This document shows, piece after piece, positions 44,162 through 55,028 of a stretch of 64,000 nucleotides of DNA (position 1 is its first letter; each line of letters starts with the position of its first letter). Position numbers and translations under genes: made by a program. Location of the stretch: positions 34,536,008 through 34,600,007 of the forward strand of contig NC_088880.1 in assembly GCF_032884065.1 (NCBI RefSeq), given 5' to 3'. The notes under the pieces are model-generated. The model was given only the letters and a program-made list of their open reading frames with translations, did no database searches and had not been told where the DNA came from. This DNA comes from Artemia franciscana. Taxonomy: Eukaryota > Arthropoda > Branchiopoda > Anostraca > Artemiidae.

Positions 44162-44515
44162 TTTGTATTGTATCTATCTATCTATCTATCTATATAAAAA
44201 CGAGTTGTGTGGATGCATGTTTGTTTGTTTGTAAAAAGAGCGTTTGCATATGACGTCATTATTAGTACATACGGCTTAGTATATGCACAGACAATGGGAA
44301 AGCCAAGAATGTTGTTTATTCGCAATTTTTACGTAGTTTGAAACACATATATAAATCTATCTATATTCACAGGTGGGAAACAGGGACACAACTACAATGG
44401 CGCATAACTAATATGGCGCGTAACGACTTACGCGCGCGGGGGGGCTTGGGGGGGCGTGAAGCGCCCCACCAACTAGGTGTTGGGGTGGCGCAAAGCTCCA
44501 CCCCAACAGCTAGTT

Positions 44516-44539
44516 TATATATATATATATATATATATA
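44516..44539. repeat. Short (TA)n at Helitron A 3' flank
   Basis: Starts two bases after the terminal CTAG. The following gattaaacaataaaaaaaca resembles the AT spacer (8145-8165) between the two inner hairpins of the foldback element, so this may be the insertion target. Confidence 0.8.
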
Positions 44540-46149
44540 GATTAAACAATAAAAAAACATGTTTTTTTAACGGAAAGTAAGGAGCGACATTAAAAATTAA
44601 AATTAACAGAAATTACTTCGTATATGAAAGGAGATGAAAGGAGCGGGACGTTGATGAGGAATCAGGCCCTTTCATATACGAAGTAATTTCTGTTCGTTTT
44701 AAGTTTTAATGTCACTCCTTACTTTCAGTTTAAAAAAAACTTGTTTTTTTTTTATTTCTGAACGTTTTTGAATCAATGCATGATTTGATTTTGGCTCTCC
44801 GTAGAAAAATGATTAAAAAAAATTTGCGTTTTTTTTTTGCTAAATGGCTTTCTCATAATTTCGATCGAATGATTTTGAGAGAAAAGGAGCGGGGGAGGAG
44901 GCCTAGTTACCCTCCGATTTTTGGTTACTCAAAAAGGCAACTAGAACTTCTAATTTTTTTACGAATATTTTTATTAGTCAAAGATATACGTAACTTACAA
45001 ATAGCTTACATAGCGAACTTCTGTATTCTCATGTTTTTATCAAGTATACGAATGGGTTCATCCCCTCTTCAGAACCTCGCTCTTTACACTAAAGCTAAAA
45101 TTTTGTTCCAATTTCTTAAAAATGACCCCTGAATCACAAAAGCTGTAGAATAAATAGTTGAAATTACTAAAAATACTTTAGCTTTAAAAAGAGCGAGGCA
45201 TTAGGAGGAGGTGAGCCCATCGTAATAATTTCTGTTCGTTCTAAATTTTAGTGCTTCTCCTTACTTTCAGTTGAAGAAACTGTTTCATATTTATTTTTTT
45301 ATTGTATTTTTTTAAATAATGCTAGATAATCCTGCGCTCCCTTCATGAAAATTTTCTTCCCCCATAACAAATTCCTCCAAGGAAAGTTCCTTCAGCATAT
45401 ACCCCTCTTCTCAAACCCCCAACCTAAAAATCCCCCTGAAAACGTTAGTACACTTCCAAATAACCATTACTTTATGCAAGCACTGGTCGTAGTTTGTAAC
45501 TTGTGGCCCCTCCCACGGGGACTGTGGTGGAGTATGTCGTCTCCAAAGATAGTTATAAGGTTATTTGACTACGCTGAATATAATGGCTATCTCAGAATTT
45601 TTATCTGGTGACTTTGTGAAAATAATTAGCGTGGGAGGGGGCCTAAGTGCCCTCCAATTTTTTGGTCACTTAAAAATGGCACTAGAACTTTTCATTTCCG
45701 TTAGAATGAGCCCTCTCGCAAGATTCTAGGACCACTGGGTCGATACGATTACCCCTGGGAAAAAAAAAAAAAAAAAAAACAACAAACGAACAAATAAACA
45801 CGCATCCGTGATCTGCCTTCTGGCAAAAAATACAAAATTCCAAATTTTTGTAGATAGGAGCTTGAAACTTCTACAATAGGGTTCTCTGATACGCTGAATC
45901 TGATGGCGTGATTTTCGTTAAGATTCGACTTTTAGGGGTTGTTTTCTCCTATTTTCTAAAATAAGGCAAATTTTCTCAGGCTCGTAACTTTTATGGGTAA
46001 GACTAAACTTGATTAAACTTATATATTTGAAATCAGCATTAAAATGCGACTCTTTTGATGTAGCTATTGATATAAAAATTCCATTTTTTAGAGTTTTAGT
46101 TACTATTGAGCCGGGTCGCTCCTTACTACCGTTCGTTACCATGAACTAT
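44540..46149. mobile_element. Foldback element, copy 3 (one inner hairpin and right arm)
   Basis: 44560-44745 is an inner hairpin (aaagtaaggagcgacatt at both sides, tip shortened). The right arm then follows as in copy 1, including the small arm hairpin (cctcgctctttacactaaag at about 45075 and agagcgaggcatt at 45188). It ends with gttcgttaccatgaactatt near 46149. The left arm is absent; Helitron A lies there instead. Non-coding. Confidence 0.82.
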
Positions 46150-46859
46150 TTGATTTTATAGTTCTCTGGCATGAACAATAAAGGAAATCGATTTTCCTGA
46201 ACACAAGAAAATCCCTTTTTTATATGAGAAGCATCTTTTTTTCTTTTTTTGTTTTTTCTCGGCTAGCAGCAGGGCACTGATATATAAAAGAGAGCTTCTT
46301 AAGGGCTCATTTTTGAGAAAATTGCAACATCTAGTAATATTTGAAATTAATAAAACACAAATTAATAAAAATGTACAAAATGATCAATGAAGTCATAATC
46401 ATAGGTTACATTCGTGGTTGTAGAGGTATATGATGCAGCCTAGTAAAAGACGACATGGCCCATAGTTAAGCAAAAACGTTAGACTGAAACCCATTAAAAA
46501 TGGTGTCAGATTGAAAGAAAAATTAAACCATTGAAATTCCCTTGGTCGAAAACACTACAAAGGAAACTTAAAGTCCCTAGGGTTGAACAACCTGGCGAGC
46601 ATGTATCCCTGAGTGCTCTGGATTTCATGGTTGAGATTGGTCTTAGCGAAAAATATAATACATGGTTTAACCGAGATTCCTAAATATAGAACTGGTCAAA
46701 CCCAGATCTGCAACCACGACTACGTATATTGCAGTGGGCTATCGCAAACAGGTCCGTTTGGATGGTTGGTGGCCGGGCCTCAGGTCGTCTACAAAAACAC
46801 GCTGTTTGATCTGATGCTTCGTCACCGATCCCCAGCATTGCTAAACAGAAGGCTTATAT
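46150..46859. other. Unassigned
   Basis: 46430-46530 resembles 39795-39870 (gtaaaagacgac/aacacggccca, tgaaacccmttaaaaatggtgtcag), probably an old dispersed repeat. The frame at 46613-47146 (+) is largely antisense to a Helitron remnant and is not a gene. Confidence 0.45.
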
Positions 46860-47500
46860 ATACGGTTCTCATGGTCACTTTTCTTCTAACTGAGGCTGTT
46901 GTCCCAGTGAATCAGCACATGTATTTACATCATCTTCCAATTTCCGCATTTCCATGTAATCTTTCGCATAGTTGTTTATATCTCGCAATGTTTCTTCTAA
47001 GAGGGATCCATAATTTAAAGGATGTGCAAAGCATTCTTCAACAGCTTTCTCGGGGTTTAAAAAGAACATTTGGACATAAGAAGGCAGTTCAAAATCACCT
47101 TCAGGGGGTTTGTGATGGACGCGCAGCTAAATTTATTCTCTTTTAAATTTGTCCAGATACTTCGAAGCTGAAAACATTATGACTATTGATGGTTCGATCA
47201 TCACTTACGTTGAATGAAATTAAAGCAAAACATGAGTTCAAGATTCACATTTGTTCATAGAACTCTTTAAAGAGCGAGTGACGTCCTGTAAAGGCCAAAC
47301 CAATTCATTTAGAAATTGTGGAGATGACAATTCAATTCGACCAAGCAAGCATCAACCTTCAAACGAATCAACTATGTTGGTTAATCTTTCCTCGGGAAAA
47401 TAAAGGGCTCCACAGTGAATATATACAACGTTGAAGAGTCCCAATAACTAGTAATTAACACTTGTGTAGTTTACTGCATCCTCATAGGTTTAAATAATGA
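46860..47500 (-). pseudogene. Second Helitron lineage: N-terminal domain remnant, copy 1
   Basis: From 47480 downward the minus strand gives DAVNYTSVNY, CGALYFPEERLTNIVDSFEG, then DDRTINSHNVFSFEVSGQI, a stop, RINLAARPSQTPEGDFELPS, YVQMFFLNPEKAVEEC and LLEETLRDINNYAKDYMEMR. The order CGALxxxxE ... xFxxxGQIxHxI ... LPxxxQxxFxDxxxAVxxR ... NxYAxxY is that of the Helitron N-terminal domain. Sequence differs clearly from Helitrons A-C, so this is another family. It has several stops, with no Rep or helicase attached. Confidence 0.7.
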
Positions 47501-47591
47501 CCAAGGCCACACTGCCTTTCCATAATACAACAACAAAAAAGAGAATAATGTGGACTTTTTTCCCAAGTCAGTGAACCAACAAAACCTATTT

Positions 47592-47627
47592 GAATATTTC
47601 GGCCCTATATCTAAGGGCCGTCTTCAG
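47592..47627 (-). other. Hammerhead-like hairpin motif, copy 3
   Basis: Minus strand: CTGAAGA, C, GGCCCT, short loop, AGGGCC, then GAAATATTC. The stem is perfect and the CTGANGA and GAAA boxes are present, with one unpaired C after CTGAAGA. It lies about 40 bases upstream of a Penelope-like ORF but on the opposite strand, which weakens a direct link. Confidence 0.35.
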
Positions 47628-47665
47628 CAAAGAAAAAATAAAAAACAATAAAACACTTACAATAA

Positions 47666-48520
47666 AAGTTCTCAGTTAAAAATCCTTCTTTTTTTTGTTC
47701 AGAGCCGTATGTTAAAAAAGAATTAAATTTTATTACAGACAGACTTTTTGGCAACTGGTACCCAATTTCTCTCATAAATACTGTTATTGCTCAAAGTTTA
47801 ACGATGCATTCTTCTGAAGCCTTAAATCACATACCAGTAAATCATTCGAATAAACCCAAAAGCACGATTTACCTACCTTATATTCCGAAAATTACTTCAA
47901 AACTGAAAAAAGTTTGTTTAAAGAACAATTTACGTGTTGTATTCACAAGCAATTTAAGTATAATGAATCTTGTCAATTCTGGTAATGATAAAACCCCAAT
48001 TACTCGACTACGAGGGGTGTATCAAATACCATGTAGTTGTGGAAATTATTACATTGGTCGAATCCACCAAAATTTAGGAACAAGATTACAGCAACACAAA
48101 GAAAGTATTGAAAAAGCATTAAAATCTAAAAATAACTCCATATCTTCCGATTCAGCTTCAAGTAATCATATTTTTGAAAATCCAAACCATTATGTTCTAT
48201 TTGACGAAACAATTCAAATTAGCAATGACCTAGGAATCAAACAAACTGTCCCTGAGGCAATCGAAATCAAACGAAACTTAAATAATAATACATCCCTAAA
48301 TAGAGACTTGGGTGAATACACACTCAACCCTATGTACACAAAATTAATTATAGAAAATAATTCAATTCAAAATAAAACAAAAATAGGAACAAACAAAAAC
48401 AAGCCCAATATCAAAAGAACTATCAGATTAGCTGCAGAGAAGGCAGCTGCAGAGAATTTGGAACCATCCGTACTACTTGGCTCTTTTTTTAAATTGTTTT
48501 TTTCTAATTCTTATTCTTAA
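47666..48520 (+). pseudogene. Penelope-like retroelement C-terminus with GIY-YIG endonuclease
   Basis: A single open frame of 285 codons (first ATG 47804, but in-frame similarity extends upstream with KKELNFITDRLFGNWYPISL). About residue 105 onward reads RLRGVYQIPCSCGNYYIGRI, then HQNLGTRLQQHKESI: GVY ... YIG ... R ... H/E positions of the GIY-YIG nuclease found C-terminal to the reverse transcriptase in Penelope-like elements. IPCSCG is typical of the family. A Lys-rich tail ends at 48520. The RT itself is missing, so the copy is 5'-truncated, yet this part has no stop, suggesting a fairly recent insertion. It lies far from the host exons found. Confidence 0.82.
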
Positions 48521-49099
48521 AGCTTGGGGTACACTCATATATTTCGGGAAAGTTTCTAAATACAGTGAATACCTTTTTATTGAGTTTTAAACTGCGTATT
48601 TTTTTCCTTTTTGTAATTCCAGTTTTTATTGTTAGCTCCACCCCCTTCCCCCCCGGAACAAACCTGGATGCGCCCCTTGCCCATGACATGATAAAATCAG
48701 AAGAGCTTCACCAGGTCATTCAATAAAATTGCGGTACACATTATAGACAATAGATGTCTTGAAACAGTTTAATGATAGCTTATTTTTTATATTTCGGTAT
48801 ATATTGAAATGTTTGTCATACTGGTAATATATTGAAGGCCACTTTTTGCATCAAAAAGTACATATTTATCCATGCACATGACAAAATGAAGCGGGAATAT
48901 TCCATTCACTTATTGGAGTTCAGGAGTACTTTCAGAGATGTATGGCTATGAAAATCGAAATTCCTCAACCCCCATGCATGCCATGAAGCTCAGCCATGCA
49001 TCGCACTGTTCTGCCATGTGTGGCAAACTTTCCCAACGCTTGGCATGCACCATCTGGTGTAAGTGATTCCCAAAAGTTGGCGGTTTCTCGCTCATCATC
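48521..49099. other. Unassigned
   Basis: Presumably the 3' flank of the Penelope-like element, then unknown DNA. 48990-49040 (tctgccatgtgtggcaaact) resembles 38915-38945, a possible dispersed repeat. Confidence 0.45.
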
Positions 49100-49262
49100 C
49101 GTTCCATTCAACCGTCCTTTAACTCAATTCCATTAAATTCAACCCAACCTAATTTAACCTGTTGCTTGGGTTAAACTGAATTGAGGTTTAGTTGAATAAG
49201 GATTGAACTGAATAGGGGTTTAATTGTATGGGGGTTGAACTGAACGGGGGCTAAGATGTCAA
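49100..49262. repeat. Degenerate minisatellite (ggggttgaattgaa-type), copy 1
   Basis: Words such as ggtttagttgaataagg, gattgaactgaatagggg and gggggttgaactgaacgg repeat with a period near 20. A related tract lies at 54890-55028. Confidence 0.65.
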
Positions 49263-49360
49263 GTGGGCAGGCACGGATCAGCTAGGTGTGGGGCCCAATT
49301 GGAATTTTTTTTTGCGGGGCCCCCTCTATACAATACATTTTTAAGTAATATTCAAATCCA

Positions 49361-49464
<104 letters not shown>

Positions 49465-49770
49465 TAGCTGTTGGGGTAGCGCTTCGCGCCCCAAGCCCCC
49501 CCGCGCGCGTAAGTCGTTACGCGCCATATTAGTTACGCGCCATTGTAGTTGTGTCCCTGTGTCCCACCTGTGAATATAGATAGATTTATATATGTGTTTC
49601 AAACTACGTAAAAATTGCGAATATACAACATTCTTGGCTGTCCCATGGTCTGTGCATATACAAAGCCGTATGTACTAATAATGACGTCATATGCAAACGC
49701 TCTTTTTACGAACAAACAATCATGCATACACACAACTCGTTTTTATATAGATAGATAGATACAATACAAA

Positions 49771-50269
49771 TTAACTGCGTAAAACTTGCGAATATACAAC
49801 ATTCTTCGCTGTCCAATTGTCGCTGCATATAAATAGATTGTCAGGTTTACCGACCCTCGAACATGCAACGTACAATTGTCCATGGGAAAAACAATCAGTA
49901 TTAAGATCTATACCACATTTTTCTAATGATTGACCTTGAGCTTTGTTAATGGTGATTGCAAATGCTAATCGAATTAGGAATTGCAATCTTTTCAATTGAA
50001 AAGGCAGATCCGTTGGAATCATGGGAATGCGAGGAATAAGAACAGTCTCACCCTCAAAAGGCCCTGTCAAGATTGTGGCCTCTATTAGGTTTTCCATTGT
50101 TTTTTTTTACGGCAAGTCGCGTGCCATTGCAAAGCTTTGGTGGGTTGATATTTCTTAAAAGTATTATTGGTACGCCTATTTTTAGTTGTAGCACGTGTGG
50201 TGGAAACCCTGAAAGATCCACGGAATTTAAAAATTCAGATGGATAATTAACCGCTTCATTTGGTTCCAA
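49771..50269 (-). pseudogene. Helitron C: helicase C-terminal segment
   Basis: Two overlapping frames, 50269-50054 (EPNEAVNYPSEFLNSVDLSG) and 50097-49771 ([52 protein letters not shown]), separated by a one-base slip in a T/A homopolymer at about 50100. Contains helicase motifs V and VI. In order after the segment at 50300-50902. Confidence 0.87.
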
Positions 50270-50299
50270 AACTGTGTCGACTGACTTGTAAAGGACTGC

Positions 50300-51351
50300 C
50301 TAGTCTCGAATCTTGGTCAAAACAATATTGTTGATTTCGTGGACGTCTATATTTTTGGGTGCGAGAATCGCTCTTTCACTTAGCCATTTATTATTTTTAT
50401 AATTTTTTAGAATATTCGGAAATACTTTTTCAATCAATTCATTTTTGGACGTCACTAAATCACAGAAATCAGCAGGTAGTTGTATACGTCCTGAAATTGA
50501 GTCTACTGGGATCTTTCCTTTTCCAATTGCCAGCAATTGATCTGAAAATGTTTGACCAGAGTCATCGTTTTGCAATCGGACACGCATATTTGTAGTTAAT
50601 TTTAATGTTTTTACGTGTGCCCATAAATTAGAATTTTTCAGGCAAGCATTCATTTCGTCTGCAGGAGTTGATCTAGGTATTATAGGTAATGTTTGCCTGA
50701 AATCTCCCGCAAGCAATATTAATGTGCTGCCAAAGGGTTTCGACTTCCCTCGCAAATCTTTCAAGCATTGATCCAGAGCCTCGAGCGATTTTTTGTGTGA
50801 CATTGTGCACTCATCCCAAATAATAAGTTTGCATTGCTGCAATACTTTACCCATCCCAGATGATTTGGAAATATTGCACGTGGGAGTTTCTGTAGAATGC
50901 AATTCAGAGGCAATTTCAAAGCGGAATGAGCAGTTCTTCCACCAGGCAGCAATGTTGCGGCTATTCCGGACGACGCAATTGCCAACGCTATATCATTTTT
51001 TGATCGAATTGATGCCAGAATTAGTTTTATCACAAACGTTTTACCAGTACCTCCTGGCGCATCCAAAACGAAAATTTCTCCAACGTTGTTATTGACACAA
51101 TGCATTATCGTATCATAAATGTCTTTTTGTTCCGACGTTAACTTGGAAATGTTATTTTGTACATACGACAATAGATCAGTCGTACTGTAACTTTGTTCAC
51201 GATCCAATTCTACACATGTCGAAACAGCAGCGATACGGTTAGGTGAAGGCATTCCCAAATCCTGAAGAGGTTTGTTTGCCATACGTACGCACAAATCTTC
51301 TATAATAACTAAAGTGTAGTTATAAATTTCTGATGTAAAACCAAAAGTCAT
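50300..51351 (-). pseudogene. Helitron C: Pif1-like helicase core
   Basis: 51351-50761 reads TSEQKDIYDTIMHCVNNN, FVLDAPGGTGKTFVIKLILA (Walker A GGTGKT), and AIASSGIAATLLPGGRTAHS (motif Ia). A frameshift at about 50900 leads to 50902-50300: CKLIIWDECTMSHKKSLEAL (Walker B DE), LILLAGDFRQTLPIIPRST (motif III, GDxxQ-like), NMRVRLQNDDSG and KNIDVHEINNIVLTKIRD. This is the superfamily 1B helicase fused to Rep in Helitrons, which unwinds DNA during rolling-circle transposition. All ATPase motifs are recognisable, but the reading frame is broken. Confidence 0.9.
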
Positions 51352-51362
51352 ATCTGACGTCT

Positions 51363-52185
51363 CTAACTGTTTCGATGGAGTATATCTTCGGACATTTTTG
51401 ACTTATATTTTTCCCATAACTCTGTAGGAGCTGATGGAGAGCAAGTTGTTAAAATGATGCCAAACAATGCACGAATTTGACTTGGGGTTGACGTTTCGCA
51501 CGCGTCATTGGTGCAGTTATCCCAGTGTTGGTCATTCTCCAATAAATTCAGAGCTTGGCATGCACTACGGTAAGTGTCATGTATAGTACCGTTTACAGTT
51601 CTCATATACTCAAAGGATGTCGGACCGGGTACACTCATCAAAAGCAGGCGTAGAAAGAAGCATTCATGTTGATTGGGGTGAACGGTGTAGAGTCTTCCTA
51701 TCGTGGTATCTTTGAAGATGGTAGGTTGGCCGTCGACTGACTTACCCTGTTTTCGACGTTCAAATACTTTATTTTTAGTATTCCACGTGTAATACGAAGG
51801 CACTTCAGTATACAGCAGTTTTTTTGCAAAAGAATCATTTTTGCAAAGCGAAAAGAAAGCGGTTAACTTTGTATCCGGTGGATTCAGGGCTCTTTGTTGC
51901 ACGTTGGTTTCCGAGAAATAAACACGTTGACCATTCTGTAAATGTACCGCTAAGTGAACAACAGCTGGACTACGTTCATGTATCGGAAATGAAAGAATTC
52001 GCCAAACAGCTTCATTACTGCTTATGTATCTTCCAGCCTGATATTGTACGATTTCGTCGATATCTTTGATTTCGGGCTGCAAGCCAAAAACTGCCATGTC
52101 ACTGCCTTTGTTGACGTATTTACATATGTATTTGATTGCCTTTACGGAGTTACAGTATTCAACGTTTATGTGTGCATTAAATGTT
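51363..52185 (-). pseudogene. Helitron C: end of Rep (tyrosine motif) and Rep-helicase linker
   Basis: Continuous frame from about 52185: INVEYCNSVKAIKYICKYVN, KGSDMAVFGLQPEIKDIDEI, then QYQAGRYISSNEAVWRILSF, TIGRLYTVHPNQHECFFLRL. The block KYICKYVNKG carries the paired tyrosines of the Helitron Rep nuclease, which cut and join DNA. The HUH metal-binding motif that should lie upstream is missing: the N-terminal ORF ends in STFKVKGQIYN and joins this block by a deletion and frameshift near 52190. The rest is the conserved region between Rep and helicase. Confidence 0.88.
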
Positions 52186-52965
52186 ATAAATTTGCCCTTT
52201 TACTTTGAAAGTAGACATAAATTCATCTGGATTTTCGATTTGGGCTCCAAACGACGTCATTTGGAAACATGAGTTATATTTTTTGATTTGTGACAAAAAA
52301 CGCTTAGATTCTGACGTAGTTCCAGTAAGGAAAGTCTTCAATGGCTCTGGTGGTGCAGCCAATAGAGGAAGTTTAACTTTTCCTGAGGCGCAACACATTC
52401 CCATTGTTTCACCATTGAATTTCAAGGCCTTGCAATAGGGACAAATTTTAGACATAGTCCCAATTTGAACACATCTACTCAAGCTATAATCATCGACTGG
52501 GCTGTACCTGAATGCCAGGCGATAACTTTCAGGTTGCTCTGATTCCTCGGCACGCTTTCTTTTCTTACTTTCTCTATCAGCAGCAAGCCTGATTTCTTGC
52601 TGTTCTTGTGATTCCTCGGCACGCCTTCTTTTTTCACTTTCTCTTTTAGTAGCAAGTCTGGTTTCATGGTGCTCTGGTAGTTCCTCGGCACGCCTTCTTT
52701 TTTCACTTTCTCTTTTAGCAGCAAGTCTGCTTTCGCGTTGCTCTGGTGGTTCCTCGGCACGCTTTCTGTTCTTTCTTTCTCTATCAGCCTCAAGCTTGTT
52801 TTCTTGCTGTTCTTTTGATTCCTCGGCACGCTTTCTTTTCTGACTTTCTCTATCAGCAGCAAGTTTTTTGGCATAGACTCTTTGAGCATCTTCCTCGGCT
52901 GTTGCCATTGTAAGTTCATCAGTCATTTTAAAGTTAAACATTAATAAATTTCTACGTGAACGCAT
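52177..52965 (-). pseudogene. Helitron C: N-terminal protein with KR/E-rich repeats and zinc motif
   Basis: 262 codons. It starts MRSRRNLLMFNFKMTDELTM; a more likely native start is the inner MTDELTMATAEEDAQRVYAK, shared by Helitrons A, B and D. About residues 35-160 are ~21-residue repeats (RESRLAAKRESEKRRRAEEL and variants), fewer than in Helitron A. Then CPYCKALKFNGETMGMCC, KVKLPLLAAPPEPLK, SKRFLSQIKKYNSCFQMTSF and ENPDEFMSTFKVKGQIYN, the Helitron N-terminal domain. It is truncated by the Rep deletion. Confidence 0.87.
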
Positions 52966-53079
52966 GTCTTAAATATCTTTAATGACGTCACCGTCATAAC
53001 AAAAATGACGACAACTAACTTCATGACGTCAGTCAACACACAAACATGACGTCACCTGACAGACACATCCACAGACAAC

Positions 53080-53084
<5 letters not shown>

Positions 53085-53159
<75 letters not shown>
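53085..53159. repeat. (TA)n microsatellite at Helitron C 5' end
   Basis: A 75-base TA run directly adjoining the Helitron leader tttatataagttg-like sequence (minus strand). Confidence 0.95.
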
Positions 53160-53162
<3 letters not shown>

Positions 53163-54300
53163 TTTGCTCGTAACCTTTAGCATAAATGTTTGTGTCTCAC
53201 AATAATTCTTCAAAGAGATCTGACGGGTTACGACTGATCCAACAATTTAAAAGACGTGAAACGTGTTCTTTAACATCTCACTTGGGGTCTGAAAAGTACG
53301 TTTGGTCATATGAATACGGTTCAGAATCACCTTCAGGGGTCTGTGTTGAGTGTCCAACTGAATCGATTTTGTGAAAAACTTGTCCAGCTATTTTGAGGCT
53401 GAAAACATAACGACAATTTTTGGTTCGATCATCGGTCCAGTTTAGTATTTCCAGTGTAGTATCTGTTTGTAATACTCTTTAGAGCGCAAGTGATATCCTT
53501 TAACAGGCTAAACAAATTCATTTTGAAACTGTCTATGCAAGAATGCAATTCGACCAAGCAGGCAGTAGTCCTCACAATAAATCATCTTTGTTGACATCTT
53601 GTTGACTAGTTTTTCCTGAGGGAAAATAGAGGACTCCACAGTGAATACATACAGTTTTGAAGGATCCCAATGATTTGTAAATAACAATTGCGTAGTTTAC
53701 AGCATCTTCGGATGTTTTTACTCGGTTTGACGTCACAATTTGTTTGCATCAAAGGTTGTAATGGTGCTGTTCTCCTAACATAACATTTATTTCTTATACA
53801 CTTTCATTTTTGACTTGTTACGATTCTCGCTTTCCTTTAACAGCACAATCCAACGATCTTCATTTTCATTTTTGAAACTTTCTGATAGTCGCTATAGCGT
53901 GTCTGCTCACCCTGCAATTCTTTGTTCTTCACTTTCATTTATGACACATTCTGATTCCTACTATTGCTTGTAATTCTTGCTGCTTATTATCTTCTAACTT
54001 CTCTGCTCTCGCGGCCGTATATCTCCTAATCACACATTTCACTGTTCTTCATTTACATTTCGATTCATTCTGATCCTGACTGTCACTTGTCTTGTAGCCG
54101 CACATTTTTTTTTTCTTCTTCTTCTTCTTCGCTTTCGATCTGAGACGTGATTCTCGCTGCCGCTTACTCATGCATATTTTTATGTTCTTCAATTTCGTTT
54201 TTCACTTGTTCTAATCGGCGGTTTCGCTAATATACTAACTACATATCTTGTTGATCTTTCTTTTCGTTTATCATTGGCTCATACATTTTTTTTTAAGTGC
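53160..54300 (-). pseudogene. Second Helitron lineage: N-terminal remnant, copy 2
   Basis: Minus strand 53720 downward: DAVNYAIVIYKSLGSFKTV, CIHCGVLYFPSGKT, DDRTKNCRYVFSLKIAGQVF, HKIDSVGHSTQTPEGDSEPY, SYDQTYFSDPK, stop, VKEHVSRLLN and IYAKGYEQM. It aligns block by block with 46860-47500. Upstream (54300-53720) are basic, Lys/Arg/Glu-rich pieces (KRQRESRLRSKAKKKKKK) like the repeat region of other Helitron N-termini. It ends at the TA run where Helitron C begins, so Helitron C probably inserted into this older Helitron. Confidence 0.68.
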
Positions 54301-54589
54301 CTTTTGCCTTAGCTGCTTGGATTGGTCTTGTCACTTTTGATGGTCTAGGTTGTTCATTATCACCAGTCGTACATTTACATTTCTCAGGTTGTTCTCTTGA
54401 TCTATTTTCACTTAATTGTCCAGTTTGTTCATTTTGAGCCTACGATTTTGTCCTATTTGTTCTTATTTGTACTCATTTTGTGCTTTCGTTAATTTACGTT
54501 TATGTCCACTAGATATTATGAAACTGTTGAAAATGCCTTTTGATATTTACATCACCGAATATGAGCACATGAATTTACACATTTCTAAT

Positions 54590-54800
54590 TGTTTTTCTGC
54601 AAATGCTTCCAAAACGATTTTAAAATCTATTCTCCTTGTGTCTTCACTTTCAATCAACATAATTGCTAATCTATTTAGTCTTTCCTGATTTATTGTTGAT
54701 ATCAGATAGTCTTTTTTTTATTAAATTTATCCTGGAAATGATTTCTCTCCAAAAGCAACGCTTACTGGAACTGTTATGAACATTCGGAATTGCAAAAATC
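54590..54800 (-). pseudogene. hAT transposase C-terminal (dimerisation) remnant
   Basis: Minus strand: FITVPVSVAFGEKSF, then in the next frame RINLIKKRLSDINN, then in a third frame QERLNRLAIMLIESEDTRRI and DFKIVLEAFAEKQ. The order PVSxAxxERSFSxLxxIKxxLR ... QERLxxLAxLxIE is the hallmark of hAT transposase and ZMYM1-type C-termini. Two frameshifts within 40 codons. Nothing upstream is recognisable. Confidence 0.75.
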
Positions 54801-54889
54801 AATTGTTCATTTTGATGGTGGCATGGGGCCCTTTCAAACGCAAAGCCCGATTGGGCCCAACCATTCCAATCGCCTTTTCCCGGCCTGCA

Positions 54890-55028
54890 ACAGGGTTGAG
54901 TTAAAAGAGGGTTGAATTGTACAGGGATTTAGTTGAATAAGGGTCGAGTTACAGGGGGTTGAGTTGAAGAGGGGCAAGGCTGTATAGATTTTGAGTTGAC
55001 CCGTGATGAATTGAACGGGGTAGAGTTA
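54890..55028. repeat. Degenerate minisatellite (ggggttgaattgaa-type), copy 2
   Basis: Repeated ggttgagttaaaagagg, gggttgaattgtacaggg and agggggttgagttgaagagg words, as at 49100-49262. The two tracts bracket the stretch containing Helitron C, the second Helitron copy 2 and the hAT tail. Confidence 0.65.

Larger units (their letters stand above)
41328..44513 (+). mobile_element. Helitron A (plus strand, internally deleted)
   Basis: The 5' end is in tctatctatatatataaaaa at about 41329-41350, then taagttgtctgtctgtgtgt. The element carries an N-terminal ORF (41499-42272), a deletion junction, and two tandem copies of the helicase C-terminus (42247-43128 and 43323-44161). The 3' side has gtaactaatatggcgcgtaa-type GC-rich DNA and two hairpin-CTAG units. 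In the outer one tgttggggtgg (44478-44488) pairs perfectly with ccaccccaaca (44498-44508), and CTAG is at 44510-44513 followed by TTTATATA. The inner unit ends at CTAG 44473-44476. Rep and the helicase P-loop are absent, so mobility would need another copy. Confidence 0.88.

Noticed and set aside
46613-47146. 177-codon plus-strand frame.
   Set aside because: Its second half is antisense to a Helitron N-terminal remnant, and its first half shows no motif; not supported as a gene.
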